Source: Allobaculum stercoricanis DSM 13633 (GTDB taxonomy: Bacteria > Bacillota_I > Bacilli_A > Erysipelotrichales > Erysipelotrichaceae). From it: a DNA stretch of 64,000 bases. The stretch spans positions 595,478-659,477 of the forward strand of contig NZ_KB913034.1 of NCBI RefSeq assembly GCF_000384195.1, written 5' to 3'. The notes under the pieces are model-generated. The model searched no databases, was not told the origin of the DNA, and was given only the letters and a program-made list of their open reading frames with translations. The translations under genes and the position numbers were made by a program. Shown here one piece after another: positions 50,535 to 59,600 of the stretch (its first letter is position 1; each line of letters starts with the position of its first letter).

Positions 50535-52398
50535 AACAAATCGTACTGATTCTTCTGTCAATCAACATCAACAGCGCAAAAGTGCTTTAGGGCAATTGTT
50601 GCATTATATGGGCAACCATAAATTTGAATTTTTATTTGTTGCGATTTTAGTCACGATCTCCGGACTAGCAAACTTGATTGGTACGTATATGCTTCGACCA
50701 ATCATCAATGCAGCAGGGGATCAAAAGATGGATCGTTTAGCGACACTTTTGATCACGACGATTGTCATTTATGTTTGCGGAGTGATTGCTGCATGGGGTT
50801 ATACGCAAATTATGGCGCGCAGTGCCCAACAAGTTACACGAGAAATTCGCCATGATTTGTTTAAGAAGATGCAAGACTTACCACTTAAAGTATTTGATAC
50901 GACGCAATATGGCGATTTAATGGCACGCTTTACAAGTGATGTGGATACGGTCAATGATGCGTTAAACAATGCGTTTGCTTCAGTGATTCAAAACTTTATC
51001 CAATCAGCCGGAACAATGATTATGTTGTTTGTGCTCAACTGGAAACTGTCACTGATTGTTGTTGGATTTTATGCATTGATGCTGATCTATATTTTGATTG
51101 CTTCCAAGATCAGTAAACGTTATTTTGGAAACCAACAAAAATTTATTGGTGCTTTAAATGGTTATGTGGAAGAAATGATTGCCGGCTTAAAAGTCGTGAA
51201 AGTCTTCAACCATGAACAAGCAAGTATCCAACGATTCAATGAATATGACGATTCACTTGAACAAGCAAGCGAACGAGCATTGTCTTATTCTCAAACGATG
51301 GTGCCGGTCATTGTTTCTTTCTCGTATATCAACTATGCCATTGTTGCAGTTGTTGGTGGTTACATGGTGTTAAGTGGTCAAAGCGATGTGGGCTCACTGG
51401 CTAGCTATTTAGTATTCGTGCGCCAAGCAGCAGCGCCAATTAACTCTGTCGTTCAACAATCAACATTATTATTAACGGCACTTTCAGGAGCTCAACGTAT
51501 CTTTGATTTCATGAAAATTGAACCAGAGATTGACCAGGGAAATGTAACGTTGGCCTATGGAAAGAAAGATCCCCAAACAGGAACATGGACAGAAAGTCAA
51601 ACGCTTGAAGATGGATGGGTTTGGAAACATCCCCGTGCGAATGGAAGTTATGAATATGTTCCTCTACAAGGTGATGTTCGCTTTGAACATGTGAACTTTT
51701 CCTATGTTTTGGGAAAACAAATTTTACATGACTTAAATCTTTATGCCATGCCTGCACAGACGATTGCGATTGTCGGTTCGACAGGAGCTGGGAAAACAAC
51801 AATTACTAACTTATTGAATCGGTTCTATGAAATTGATTCGGGATCGATTCTCTATGATGGCATTGATATTCGTCTAATTGCAAAAGCAGATCTAAGACGA
51901 TCTTTGAGTATGGTTTTACAAGACACGCACCTTTTTGCCGGAACGATCATGGACAATATCCGCTATGGAAACTTATCGGCAAGTGACCAAGAGTGTATTG
52001 AAGCAGCAAAACTCGCCAATGCGCATTCATTTATTCGTCGTTTACCACAAGGATATCAAACTCAAATTGGTACAGAAGGATCGTCTTTATCGACAGGTCA
52101 ACGCCAATTGTTGGCGATCGCAAGGGCAGCAGTGGCCAATCCACCTGTTCTTGTTTTAGATGAAGCAACTTCAAGCATTGATACCCGTACGGAAAAATTA
52201 ATCGAAAAAGGAATGAAATCGTTAATGGATGGACGAACAACATTTGTGATTGCCCATCGTTTATCTACTGTACGGAATGCCGATTGTATTGTTGTCATGG
52301 ATCAAGGACGTATTGTGGAAAGAGGAAACCACGAACATTTAATGGAGAAAAAAGGTTATTATTACCAACTCTATAATGGAATGTTTGAACTCAGTTAA
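50527..52398 (+). CDS. ABC exporter half-transporter, catalytic partner
   Basis: 623 residues, six transmembrane helices and an ATPase domain with Walker A STGAGKTT, Walker B VLVLDEATSSID with the catalytic Glu, and switch His in VIAHRLST. The signature is LSTGQRQ rather than LSGGQ. A segment of about 40 residues before the ATPase domain (KKDPQTGTWTESQTLEDGWV onward) is extra and Trp-rich. The ATG at 50527 follows GGAGGA and overlaps the first subunit gene. Together they form one heterodimeric exporter with one good ATP site (Walker A here, signature from the partner). Substrate unknown. Confidence 0.9.
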   Translation: MNKTNRTDSSVNQHQQRKSALGQLLHYMGNHKFEFLFVAILVTISGLANLIGTYMLRPIINAAGDQKMDRLATLLITTIVIYVCGVIAAWGYTQIMARSAQQVTREIRHDLFKKMQDLPLKVFDTTQYGDLMARFTSDVDTVNDALNNAFASVIQNFIQSAGTMIMLFVLNWKLSLIVVGFYALMLIYILIASKISKRYFGNQQKFIGALNGYVEEMIAGLKVVKVFNHEQASIQRFNEYDDSLEQASERALSYSQTMVPVIVSFSYINYAIVAVVGGYMVLSGQSDVGSLASYLVFVRQAAAPINSVVQQSTLLLTALSGAQRIFDFMKIEPEIDQGNVTLAYGKKDPQTGTWTESQTLEDGWVWKHPRANGSYEYVPLQGDVRFEHVNFSYVLGKQILHDLNLYAMPAQTIAIVGSTGAGKTTITNLLNRFYEIDSGSILYDGIDIRLIAKADLRRSLSMVLQDTHLFAGTIMDNIRYGNLSASDQECIEAAKLANAHSFIRRLPQGYQTQIGTEGSSLSTGQRQLLAIARAAVANPPVLVLDEATSSIDTRTEKLIEKGMKSLMDGRTTFVIAHRLSTVRNADCIVVMDQGRIVERGNHEHLMEKKGYYYQLYNGMFELS

Positions 52399-52752
52399 TT
52401 TCGTCATTCAAACACAAATTAAAAAGTGATCTTTATCATTTCAATTAAAATGATGATATAGATTAAACCGTTGCTGCAAAAATGATGTAGCAACGGTTTT
52501 TCTTTGCTCTTTCTATGCTTAGAAATAACTGAACTGGATGAATAGAATAGAGTTTTTAAATGCCAAAGGATTAAGGAAATGATTGCCAAGGATCTCTTGC
52601 ATAAGTGCAATGTTGATGAACAGAAAAATCATGAATCTTTTAATGATGTAAAACTGTTTTAAGTAGGGCTTATTAATTTTCAATTAGCGGCAAGGACGAT
52701 ATTATAGCTAACATAAACGCTGCATGAAGCATAAAAACAAAGAAGGTAAAAA
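52399..52752. other. Intergenic region after the ABC exporter operon
   Basis: About 350 bases holding the exporter terminator. Beyond it only AT-rich sequence; no promoter or ORF stands out. Confidence 0.4.
52465..52503 (+). terminator. Terminator of the ABC exporter operon
   Basis: AAACCGTTGCT pairs perfectly with AGCAACGGTTT, followed by T-run. Confidence 0.92.
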
Positions 52753-53394
52753 ATGCAGAATATTAGTTATTTTGATTTTTTCTGGCTCTTTATGTTTGGA
52801 AATCTTGCCGGTGTACTTGTAGAGGGTGTTTGGTGCAAGATTCGTTACGGAAAATGGGAGACCCATTCGGTAACCATATTAGGAGCTTTTAATTTAGTTT
52901 ATGGAATTGGGCTTCCAGTCTTTTATTTGGGCAGTTTATTGATTTCGCAATATCACTGGTTTTTCGTTTTCGTGATCATGGCTTTGCTCGGTTCGCTAGT
53001 TGAATATTTATGTGGTTTACTTTTACGCATTGGTCTTAAAATGCGAGCTTGGGATTACCGAAAACATTTTTGGAATATTCAAGGAATTATTAGTCTGAAA
53101 ATGTTCTTCATTTGGGGGATCTTAGGTGTAATCTTTAGTCAATCTTTACTCGATCCAATACAAAATATGCTGTCTTATATGACAGGATGGTGGTGGAATT
53201 TAGCCGGAATTATACTGACAGTTTATATGATCGGAAATTTGCTACTCACGCTTGTTTGCGTGATTCGTTGGTCCAACCGCCAACAAGGAAAAGCAGCTGC
53301 TAATCGATTGACCCAATGGATTGATCAACATTATCCAGATGCAAAAATGGAAAAGAAATTCTTCTACTGGCATTTTTTGGATGAAGACGAATAA
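52753..53394 (+). CDS. Putative ABC-transporter type IV / CmpB-like membrane protein
   Basis: 213 residues with five or six transmembrane helices. The CmpB-family block is clear: GVLVEGVWCKIRYGKWETHS near the start, GSLVEYLCGLLLR, and WDYRKHFWNIQGIISLKMFFIWGILG. The family is annotated as a putative transporter permease but has no proven substrate and lacks a linked ATPase here. It is a single gene with a bidirectional terminator shared with plsY. Confidence 0.8.
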   Translation: MQNISYFDFFWLFMFGNLAGVLVEGVWCKIRYGKWETHSVTILGAFNLVYGIGLPVFYLGSLLISQYHWFFVFVIMALLGSLVEYLCGLLLRIGLKMRAWDYRKHFWNIQGIISLKMFFIWGILGVIFSQSLLDPIQNMLSYMTGWWWNLAGIILTVYMIGNLLLTLVCVIRWSNRQQGKAAANRLTQWIDQHYPDAKMEKKFFYWHFLDEDE

Positions 53395-53513
53395 GTTTTC
53401 TTAAATGAGTCTGATCAAAAAAATAACGCAATGTTTGAATTTAGCTCACGCTAAAGTGTGAAAAGATATAAAAGTGGCATGAATTACGAAAGATATAAAT
53501 CAAAAGAGATAAG

Positions 53514-53545
53514 AAAAGCATGGATCAAAACGACCCATGCTTTTT
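53514..53545. terminator. Bidirectional terminator between CmpB-like gene and plsY
   Basis: AAAAGCATGG (53514-53523) pairs with CCATGCTTTT, flanked by A-rich and T-rich sequence. Confidence 0.85.
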
Positions 53546-53550
53546 AAATT

Positions 53551-54174
53551 CTAAAGCCAAGTGATTCGACTTTCTTTGTTTTGACGAACTTTAACAATGT
53601 TCGTACGATGACGATAAATGACTAATAATGTCAAAAGCCAAGAGAAGACGATGACTAAAATGTGTTCGAGATCTGTTGACCAGCCCATTGACATAATCTG
53701 TAAAGAACTCGATACAGCGGCGCAAATTGAAGCAACAGAAACCCATTTGTATAAATACAATACGATAAAGAACATCAACAAAGGAACAATGATGTAGAAC
53801 GGATTTTTGAAGACAAAAATGGTAATCCCCAATAAAAATCCGAACATGCTGGCTACTGCTTTACCACCTTTGAAATGCGCAAAGATTGGATAACAATGGC
53901 CGACACAAGTCATGAATCCCGCAAGCATTGCGCAAGGATTGCTGACAAGGCTACCGATATAAATCGCTAAAACGACTTTTAAAGCATCTAAAGCAATGAC
54001 ACTTACGCCTGCTTTTTTGCCTAAAACACGTCCAGCGTTAGTACCGCCGGGGTTTCCTGATCCATATTGGCGAATATCTTTATGATAAAAAACTTTTCCG
54101 ATGACTAATGCAAAAGGGATGGAGCCGAGTAAATAGCCGCATAAGCAGGCTAAGAAAAACCATAAATAATCCAT
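53551..54174 (-). CDS. plsY: Glycerol-3-phosphate acyltransferase PlsY
   Basis: 207 residues, integral membrane enzyme that transfers acyl from acyl-phosphate to glycerol-3-phosphate, the first committed step of phospholipid synthesis. The three family motifs are present: GYLLGSIPFALVIGK, GSGNPGGTNAGRVLGKKAG and the later HCYPIFAHFKGGKAVASMFGFLLG. Five transmembrane helices are expected. GAGGT precedes the ATG. Monocistronic. Confidence 0.95.
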   Translation of the reverse strand: MDYLWFFLACLCGYLLGSIPFALVIGKVFYHKDIRQYGSGNPGGTNAGRVLGKKAGVSVIALDALKVVLAIYIGSLVSNPCAMLAGFMTCVGHCYPIFAHFKGGKAVASMFGFLLGITIFVFKNPFYIIVPLLMFFIVLYLYKWVSVASICAAVSSSLQIMSMGWSTDLEHILVIVFSWLLTLLVIYRHRTNIVKVRQNKESRITWL

Positions 54175-54318
54175 AATTTACCTCTTAATTTCTTTTTCAT
54201 TATACCAGTCTGCAAAAAAGATTGAACAAAAACGGATCTAAGCAGTTGTGATTTGCTAAAGTAAAGAAAGAAAACGGTTTTAATCGAACAACATCCAATA
54301 ACAATACAGGAGAATTAT

Positions 54319-54876
54319 ATGAAATATGTAATGATCATTCGCCATGGCCAAACTGCTAGTCCAGCTGGAATTAAAGGACGACAAGAATATGACTTGTGCA
54401 ATGAAGGAAAACAAACAATGAACTTAGTTGCAACGCTCATCGATTATATGAATGTTGAAAAAAGTTTAATCGTGACAGGACCTTTAAGACGCGCGCTTGA
54501 ATCTGGAAAAATTCTCAATACAACAAATCTACCAATGGAAATCATGGATGAATTTGATGAAATCGATGTAGGAAATTTAGTTGGATATACTGGAGAAGTG
54601 GATTTAGACGAATATGATGCCAAAGTTCAAGAAAACCATGCTGAATCAAGTGCACATGCTGTTTCTAGAGCGATGAAGGGCTTGTTGAAAATTAAACAAA
54701 AGCACGGACAAACAACAGTGGTGGTCAGCCATTCCTTTTTGATGACACTACTTTATTTAGAACTGAATAAGGCAGAACATATGCCAATGATGGTGCCACT
54801 CAATCATGGATTTGGGTATGTGATCGATCTCGACACGATGACCATTGTTCAAGCCTTTCCGGATCTCGATGAATAA
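54319..54876 (+). CDS. Histidine phosphatase family protein
   Basis: 185 residues. The RHG motif is at residues 8-10 (IIRHGQTASPAG), giving the phosphorylated His, and the second catalytic His is in VVVSHSFLMTLL. LIVTGPLRRALESGKIL is the conserved acidic/basic loop region. Members include phosphoglycerate mutases and small phosphatases; the substrate is not readable. An AGGAGAA site precedes the ATG. The gene stands alone. Confidence 0.85.
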   Translation: MKYVMIIRHGQTASPAGIKGRQEYDLCNEGKQTMNLVATLIDYMNVEKSLIVTGPLRRALESGKILNTTNLPMEIMDEFDEIDVGNLVGYTGEVDLDEYDAKVQENHAESSAHAVSRAMKGLLKIKQKHGQTTVVVSHSFLMTLLYLELNKAEHMPMMVPLNHGFGYVIDLDTMTIVQAFPDLDE

Positions 54877-55043
54877 TTGGAAATCAATAGAGATAAAAAA
54901 TGAGGGTTTTCAGTACAATTGCAAAATTCTTTTTTATGATCAAAAAGTTAAAGTTCTTTTTTTAAAAAAGAAAAAAGAGCACTTTTAAATTTCGATCGCC
55001 ATTAAGAATTATCGAAGAAAGCATGTCGAGTGAAAAGTATTGA

Positions 55044-55520
55044 TCAATAAATGTGTGACTCGTCGACAGGATAATGTTGTTCTCTATATATTTGTTGTTC
55101 GATCTCGAATTGTTCAATAACAGGTTGATCACCGATATAAGACCATCTTTGGATAAATGTTGGTTTTACAACAAATAATCGTTCTGATGGTAATGAAGAA
55201 TAAGCCTCATATGATGATTTAAAATGTTTTTTGAAGATGTCGATAAATTCAACCTGATCTAAAGGATGTCCTAATTCTTCACATAGTCCTTCTATTTGAA
55301 TGTTGTTAATACATAATGCTACTTGGCTATTTTCCTTTAAATCTTGATATTTGCGAAATGTCTGATCCGTTTGGAAATAGAATTGATTTTTCATCATAAC
55401 AAAGCACATTTTTCTTGCTGAAACTTTATTATGACGATTACTGGTTGCTAAAACGATTTTAGCGTGATCACCAAGTTGCTCGAATACCGATTGTAATTTT
55501 AGTTGAAATTGATTTTCCAT
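55044..55520 (-). CDS. Pyridoxamine-5'-phosphate-oxidase-like flavoprotein
   Basis: 158 residues with the split-barrel FMN-binding pattern: AKIVLATSNRHNKVSARKMCFVMMKNQFYFQTDQTFRKYQDL, then NSQVALCINNIQIEG. Such proteins bind FMN or heme and are often called general stress protein 26-like. It lies one base downstream of the DUF5680 regulator gene, in the same direction, with GGAGGG inside the end of that gene; the two are coupled. Confidence 0.8.
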   Translation of the reverse strand: MENQFQLKLQSVFEQLGDHAKIVLATSNRHNKVSARKMCFVMMKNQFYFQTDQTFRKYQDLKENSQVALCINNIQIEGLCEELGHPLDQVEFIDIFKKHFKSSYEAYSSLPSERLFVVKPTFIQRWSYIGDQPVIEQFEIEQQIYREQHYPVDESHIY

Positions 55521-55521
55521 T

Positions 55522-56184
55522 TTATTTTATAATCCCTCCACGGAATAAACATGCATAGATTGGTTTTGACTGATAGTAGATTTTCTCTTCGCCTTTAAAA
55601 TGAAACAAATCTCCTGTTACGTGACAGATATAAATATAATCGCCCTTTGTATATAGTTCAGGACCACGAAAAGGCTGATCTACATGAATGTGTGATAAAG
55701 CTTGTTTTAGAAAATCACCACTAAAATGATCATCAGTAACTTTTCCATAATAGTTCATTGACCAACAAACTTGATCAGACTGGTATACAATTTCTTGACC
55801 ACTAAATTGGGATGAGCCAAAGAAAGAATCACAATACGTATACTGATTATTTTTGTATAAGTAATCATGAGATCCGCTTCTAAGGGGCAATATTTTATTG
55901 TTTTTATTCGCATATGTGTTTTGTTTAGCTTCGACAATGAAACGTGATAATTCATCCGTATCTAAAATTTCATCTTTGTCGCTAATACAATCATTATCTT
56001 TCACTAAAGAATCAATTGTTGTACCAAATATATCCGATAGATCGATAAGATATTCTAAACTTGGAGAGATCAGCCCGCTTTCCCACTTAGTAATTGTTTG
56101 TCTCGAAACGTTCAGTTTTTCGGCTAATGCTTCTTGGGTTAGTAAATTCTTTTTTCGATAATAGGCAATTTTGTCACTATACAT
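55522..56184 (-). CDS. XRE-HTH protein with C-terminal DUF5680 domain
   Basis: 220 residues. HTH at about residues 5-60 (RKKNLLTQEALAEKLNVSRQTITKWESG). The DUF5680 domain from about residue 80 has the hallmarks ELSRFIVEAKQNTYA, GSHDYLYKNNQYTYCDSFFG, GQEIVYQSDQVCWSMNYYG and FLKQALSHIHVDQPFRGPELY. The DUF probably senses a ligand. It is the first gene of a two-gene unit with the flavoprotein, which it may regulate (inference). Confidence 0.85.
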   Translation of the reverse strand: MYSDKIAYYRKKNLLTQEALAEKLNVSRQTITKWESGLISPSLEYLIDLSDIFGTTIDSLVKDNDCISDKDEILDTDELSRFIVEAKQNTYANKNNKILPLRSGSHDYLYKNNQYTYCDSFFGSSQFSGQEIVYQSDQVCWSMNYYGKVTDDHFSGDFLKQALSHIHVDQPFRGPELYTKGDYIYICHVTGDLFHFKGEEKIYYQSKPIYACLFRGGIIK

Positions 56185-56557
56185 TTAGAGTTTCACCTCC
56201 ATATTTCTATTATTGTGTAATCGAGCATGATCCTCTAGCAATTAAAGGTTACAATTTTGCTATTTTAAAAATGATGAGAGATCTATTCTGATGTAGCCCG
56301 ATCAATATATGTAAACATGAAATGGATTGGATCAATCGCCATCGACTAGCTTGACTCATAAATCATCCTACGCGATTTTTCCTAGATCCAACATGAGAAT
56401 TGTTTGATAAAAATTATGCAAAATAAGTCTTGAATGAATAGATCGTAGAGAAAACTGTAAGTAAACTAGCGGTCGATAAAACTAAACTGCCAGTTGGTTG
56501 AGTGAATTTAAAGGCAATGTTATCTTGCGATCGACAAAAACGAGGAGGAATGAGCAG
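56185..56557. other. Divergent intergenic region between two XRE regulator genes
   Basis: About 370 bases. No RNA gene or ORF recognised. GAGGAGG at its right end is the ribosome binding site of the next gene. Confidence 0.4.
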
Positions 56558-56968
56558 ATGAAGAAAAGAACTCTAGGCATGATGATTTCATCATTGAGAA
56601 AAGAAAAAGGGATGACACAATTGCAACTTGCAGAAAAAATGGGTGTAACCGATAAAGCAGTTTCGAAATGGGAACGAGATTTATCTATGCCAGATCTAAA
56701 TTCTATTCCAAAATTAGCAGAAATTTTTGAGATTTCTGTAGATGATTTAATGCAAATGAAGACAGACACGACAGAAAATAGGAGTCAAAATAAAGTAGAC
56801 GAAATCATAGATACAGTCCTTAAAGGGATCGGTATTGCAATGGGGATAGCTGTCACTGTTTTATCTATATTAGGTGAATTAAAAGTTAATACAGCGTTTG
56901 TTATGTTGGGAATAGGCCTAGCAAGTGTTTCAATATCTTTATTAAAAGATAAAAAAGAAAATAATTAG
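56558..56968 (+). CDS. XRE-HTH regulator with two C-terminal membrane helices
   Basis: 136 residues. HTH at about residues 6-62 (LRKEKGMTQLQLAEKMGVTDKAVSKWERDLSMPDLNSI). Two hydrophobic helices (about 88-130) anchor it in the membrane. The ATG at 56558 follows GAGGAGG. Membrane-tethered XRE proteins of this size are common in gut Firmicutes and may respond to envelope signals. The next gene, 27 bases on, encodes an EF-Tu domain-2-like protein. Confidence 0.8.
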   Translation: MKKRTLGMMISSLRKEKGMTQLQLAEKMGVTDKAVSKWERDLSMPDLNSIPKLAEIFEISVDDLMQMKTDTTENRSQNKVDEIIDTVLKGIGIAMGIAVTVLSILGELKVNTAFVMLGIGLASVSISLLKDKKENN

Positions 56969-56995
56969 GATTGTAATTTAGAAAGGAAAAGTACT

Positions 56996-57373
56996 ATGGG
57001 TTTATTTAGCAAAAGTAAAAAAGAACGAGAAAAAGAATACATGAACAAATTAGATGTTCCATCGTGTTTAAAAGAAGATTTTAAATTAATTATTGATGAT
57101 GTGTTCACAATTATTGGAGTTGGCACAGTCGTCACTGGAAACATAATCACAGGAATGTGCAGAAAAGAAGAAAAGGCATATATTTATAAAGCAAATGGAG
57201 ATGTCCTAGAAACTGTAATTACGACTATTGATCCACAGACAAAAGAACGAAAACCAAATGGTTGTGGATATAAAACAGAGCATGTCGGACTAGGCTTACG
57301 AGGAATTGCTAAGGAAGAATTAGACAAAGGAGACAAAGTAATTGTTAAGAATGCAAATTTATATTGCATGTAA
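56996..57373 (+). CDS. Free-standing EF-Tu domain-2-like beta-barrel protein
   Basis: 125 residues. After a basic N-terminus (GLFSKSKKEREKEYMNK) comes a sequence strikingly like domain 2 of translational GTPases: DDVFTIIGVGTVVTGNIITG, then HVGLGLRGIAKEELDKGDKV (about residues 95-115). There is no GTPase domain. GAAAGG precedes the ATG. It is in tandem with the membrane XRE regulator. Role unknown; it could bind a nucleic acid or protein partner through the barrel. Confidence 0.75.
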   Translation: MGLFSKSKKEREKEYMNKLDVPSCLKEDFKLIIDDVFTIIGVGTVVTGNIITGMCRKEEKAYIYKANGDVLETVITTIDPQTKERKPNGCGYKTEHVGLGLRGIAKEELDKGDKVIVKNANLYCM

Positions 57374-57450
57374 TTTTAGATATGAATAGGTCAATCAACT
57401 GAGTAAGCGTAAAATCTTCTGATAAATCGGAAATTTGTGGAGGTTATTCA

Positions 57451-58197
57451 ATGGAATATATTCAAGTTACAAGCGACAATATTGAAAAAGAGCATATCTG
57501 TTGTGCGATTGCTAAAAATAATGATGTTCAGATCTCTTCGAAAAAAACATGGTTGTCAAAACGATTTGAGGATGGATTGGTTTTTCTAAAAAGTACAGAA
57601 CGAGGAAAATGTTTTATTGAATATATCCCAGCTGAAAATGCATGGAATCCAATATCGGCAGAAGAATATATGCATATTGATTGTCTATGGGTTGCTGGTT
57701 CATTTAAAGGACATGGTTATTCATCAGATTTATTAAATGCTTGTATTGAGGATAGTAAAAACAAAGGAAAAAAGGGATTGTGTATTTTGGCATCAGCAAA
57801 GAAAAAATCATATTTAGCTGATCCTAAATTTCTGAAGTATAAAGGATTTCAAGTTTGTGATGAAGCTGATAATGGTATTCAGTTATGGTATTTACCATTT
57901 GTAGAAAACGCAACATTACCACAGTTCAAAGAATGTGCGAAACATCCTTATACAGACGAGAAGGGATATGTTTTATATTATTCAAGTCAGTGCCCTTTTA
58001 ATGCGAAATATGTTCCGGTAATTGAAAAGATCGCAAAAGAAAAAGCAATACAATTCAAAACAATTCATTTACAGAGCAAAGAGGAAGCACAAAATGCTCC
58101 TACACCAATTACAACATATGCACTGTTTTTAAATGGTAACTATATTACGAATGAAGTGATGAATGAAAAGCGATTTTTAAAATTATTGGAGAAGTAA
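57451..58197 (+). CDS. YoaP-like protein: GNAT acetyltransferase plus C-terminal YoaP domain
   Basis: 248 residues. The GNAT half (to about residue 150) has HIDCLWVAGSFKGHGYSSDLLNACIED, with the acetyl-CoA loop in GSFKGHGYS, and a KYKGFQVCDEADNG end. The C-terminal half (YYSSQCPFNAKYVPVIEKIA onward) matches the YoaP domain, thioredoxin-like with a single conserved Cys. Substrate unknown. TGGAGG upstream supports the start. It is not closely linked to its neighbours. Confidence 0.85.
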   Translation: MEYIQVTSDNIEKEHICCAIAKNNDVQISSKKTWLSKRFEDGLVFLKSTERGKCFIEYIPAENAWNPISAEEYMHIDCLWVAGSFKGHGYSSDLLNACIEDSKNKGKKGLCILASAKKKSYLADPKFLKYKGFQVCDEADNGIQLWYLPFVENATLPQFKECAKHPYTDEKGYVLYYSSQCPFNAKYVPVIEKIAKEKAIQFKTIHLQSKEEAQNAPTPITTYALFLNGNYITNEVMNEKRFLKLLEK

Positions 58198-58331
58198 AAT
58201 CATTTTAGTCATTAAAGTTTTCTGACAAAATAGACAGCTGCAACGGCTAGTTGACAAGTTGCCATGCCTAAGTGGTGGTTATGCAACCGATAATAATAAT
58301 AGAATTACGCCAGTGAAGGGATGGTTAACAA

Positions 58332-58757
58332 ATGGATATATCAGAAAGAATACATCATTTAAGAAAATCAAAAGGAATATCACAAGAGGAATTAGCAGAT
58401 CAAGTTGGAGTTTCAAGACAAGCCGTTTCAAAATGGGAAAGTGGTCAAAGTACACCCGATATAGAAAAAATCATGATGATGAGTGATCTTTTCGCAGTGA
58501 CGACAGACTATATTCTTAAAGGGAAAGAACCTATTCATACGAGCAATCAAAAGACAATATATTCTCTATATCTTGGATTTGCGGTTATATTTGCAACGAT
58601 TGCAGGAATATGGTCTTTCACAGCCAACAGATTTCGGACAATTGAATGTGTTTTTATTATGGTAGCTGGAGCAGTGCTAGGATGTGCTGTATCACTGGTT
58701 ATTCAAGTTATGGCTAATTTGTTTAGAAAGAATAATGAATTAAACTCTAAGCTATAG
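58332..58757 (+). CDS. XRE-HTH regulator with C-terminal membrane helices
   Basis: 141 residues. HTH at residues 4-60 (IHHLRKSKGISQEELADQVG, VSRQAVSKWESGQSTPDIE). Two hydrophobic helices lie at about 78-130. It resembles the regulator at 56558 in build but differs in sequence, so it is not a recent duplicate. The two small membrane protein genes that follow are likely in the same operon. Confidence 0.85.
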   Translation: MDISERIHHLRKSKGISQEELADQVGVSRQAVSKWESGQSTPDIEKIMMMSDLFAVTTDYILKGKEPIHTSNQKTIYSLYLGFAVIFATIAGIWSFTANRFRTIECVFIMVAGAVLGCAVSLVIQVMANLFRKNNELNSKL

Positions 58758-58817
58758 TTTGATCGGATGAAAAGCATCAAGAAATTTGAGTCTATCTTTT
58801 ATAGAGGTAGTGGAACT

Positions 58818-59027
58818 ATGATAAAAAAGTTTTGGGAAAAGAAAATTACAATATCAGGAAAATCAGCAAGAATTTTAGGAACTATTCTGATGGGGTTAAT
58901 CGGCATTTTTTTGCTATATTGTGCCATTAACCCGCCAACGTATTTTCACTTTCTCAAAGAAAATATAAATAGGATTATTTACGGAGTGATAGGAGTCCTT
59001 TTAATCTTTAAGGCACTAAAAAATTAG
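58818..59027 (+). CDS. Small two-helix membrane protein
   Basis: 69 residues with two transmembrane helices (about residues 20-38 and 52-67) and a basic N-terminus (MIKKFWEKKITISGKSAR). The ATG at 58818 follows GAGGTAGTGG and is preferred to one 17 codons upstream. Unknown function; between an XRE regulator and another membrane protein gene. Confidence 0.55.
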   Translation: MIKKFWEKKITISGKSARILGTILMGLIGIFLLYCAINPPTYFHFLKENINRIIYGVIGVLLIFKALKN

Positions 59028-59046
59028 ATTTGCGAAGGGATATAAT

Positions 59047-59497
59047 ATGAAAATAAAGAATAAGAAACGATTGATCGTTTTGTCCACTTTGTATATTGTT
59101 GGTTACTTATATTTTTGTATATTTGGTGGAATCAATTATGGAATGAAGATTTCAGATCACACAGCCCTTGAAATGATTATCGTATCTTTAGGAATTCCTG
59201 TCGTTGTACGAAATTTGTCGATCACAATATTTATATGGATTATACTCTCCGTTTTTTCTGGCGCTTTTTATTATATGGCAGTCAGATTTGACTGGTCCAA
59301 AGTTAACCAGAACAACTTTGATTTGCCAGGGAATCAATCTTCTTTTCATTTTTTTATCGAGAGGTATTGTAGAGTGGATTGTTGGTGGTGTTGCGGATGG
59401 ACTTTTTACAATATTGATCATCTTTGACGTACTCTTTTTTATAGTTGGTGCCAGCATAGGAATCACATATTTCGTAAACAAAAAACAGGAAGATTGA
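59047..59497 (+). pseudogene. Membrane protein gene with one frameshift in a T7 run
   Basis: The first frame encodes MKIKNKKRLIVLSTLYIVGY and two more hydrophobic helices, then runs out of register after GNQSSFHF. The other frame takes over as LSRGIVEWIVGGVADGLFTI and ends YFVNKKQED at 59497. Removing one T from the T7 run (59349-59355) joins them into a protein of about 150 residues with four or five helices. Recent mutation or sequencing error cannot be told apart here. Family not recognised. Confidence 0.65.
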
Positions 59498-59600
59498 ATT
59501 CGTATGAGGCGTTTTCTGATATTTTGACAGAAGATGAGTTTGGACAATGGAAGAAATAAAAAATAAAAAGAAATGAATAACTTTGAACTTAGGTGAAAAT

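Noticed and set aside
54940..54990. Terminator after the histidine phosphatase gene
   Set aside because: An A/T-rich fold-back is possible, but pairing is weak and of low specificity.
58259..58486. ORF overlapping the start of the XRE gene at 58332
   Set aside because: Shadow frame; the XRE protein in the other frame is clearly the gene.
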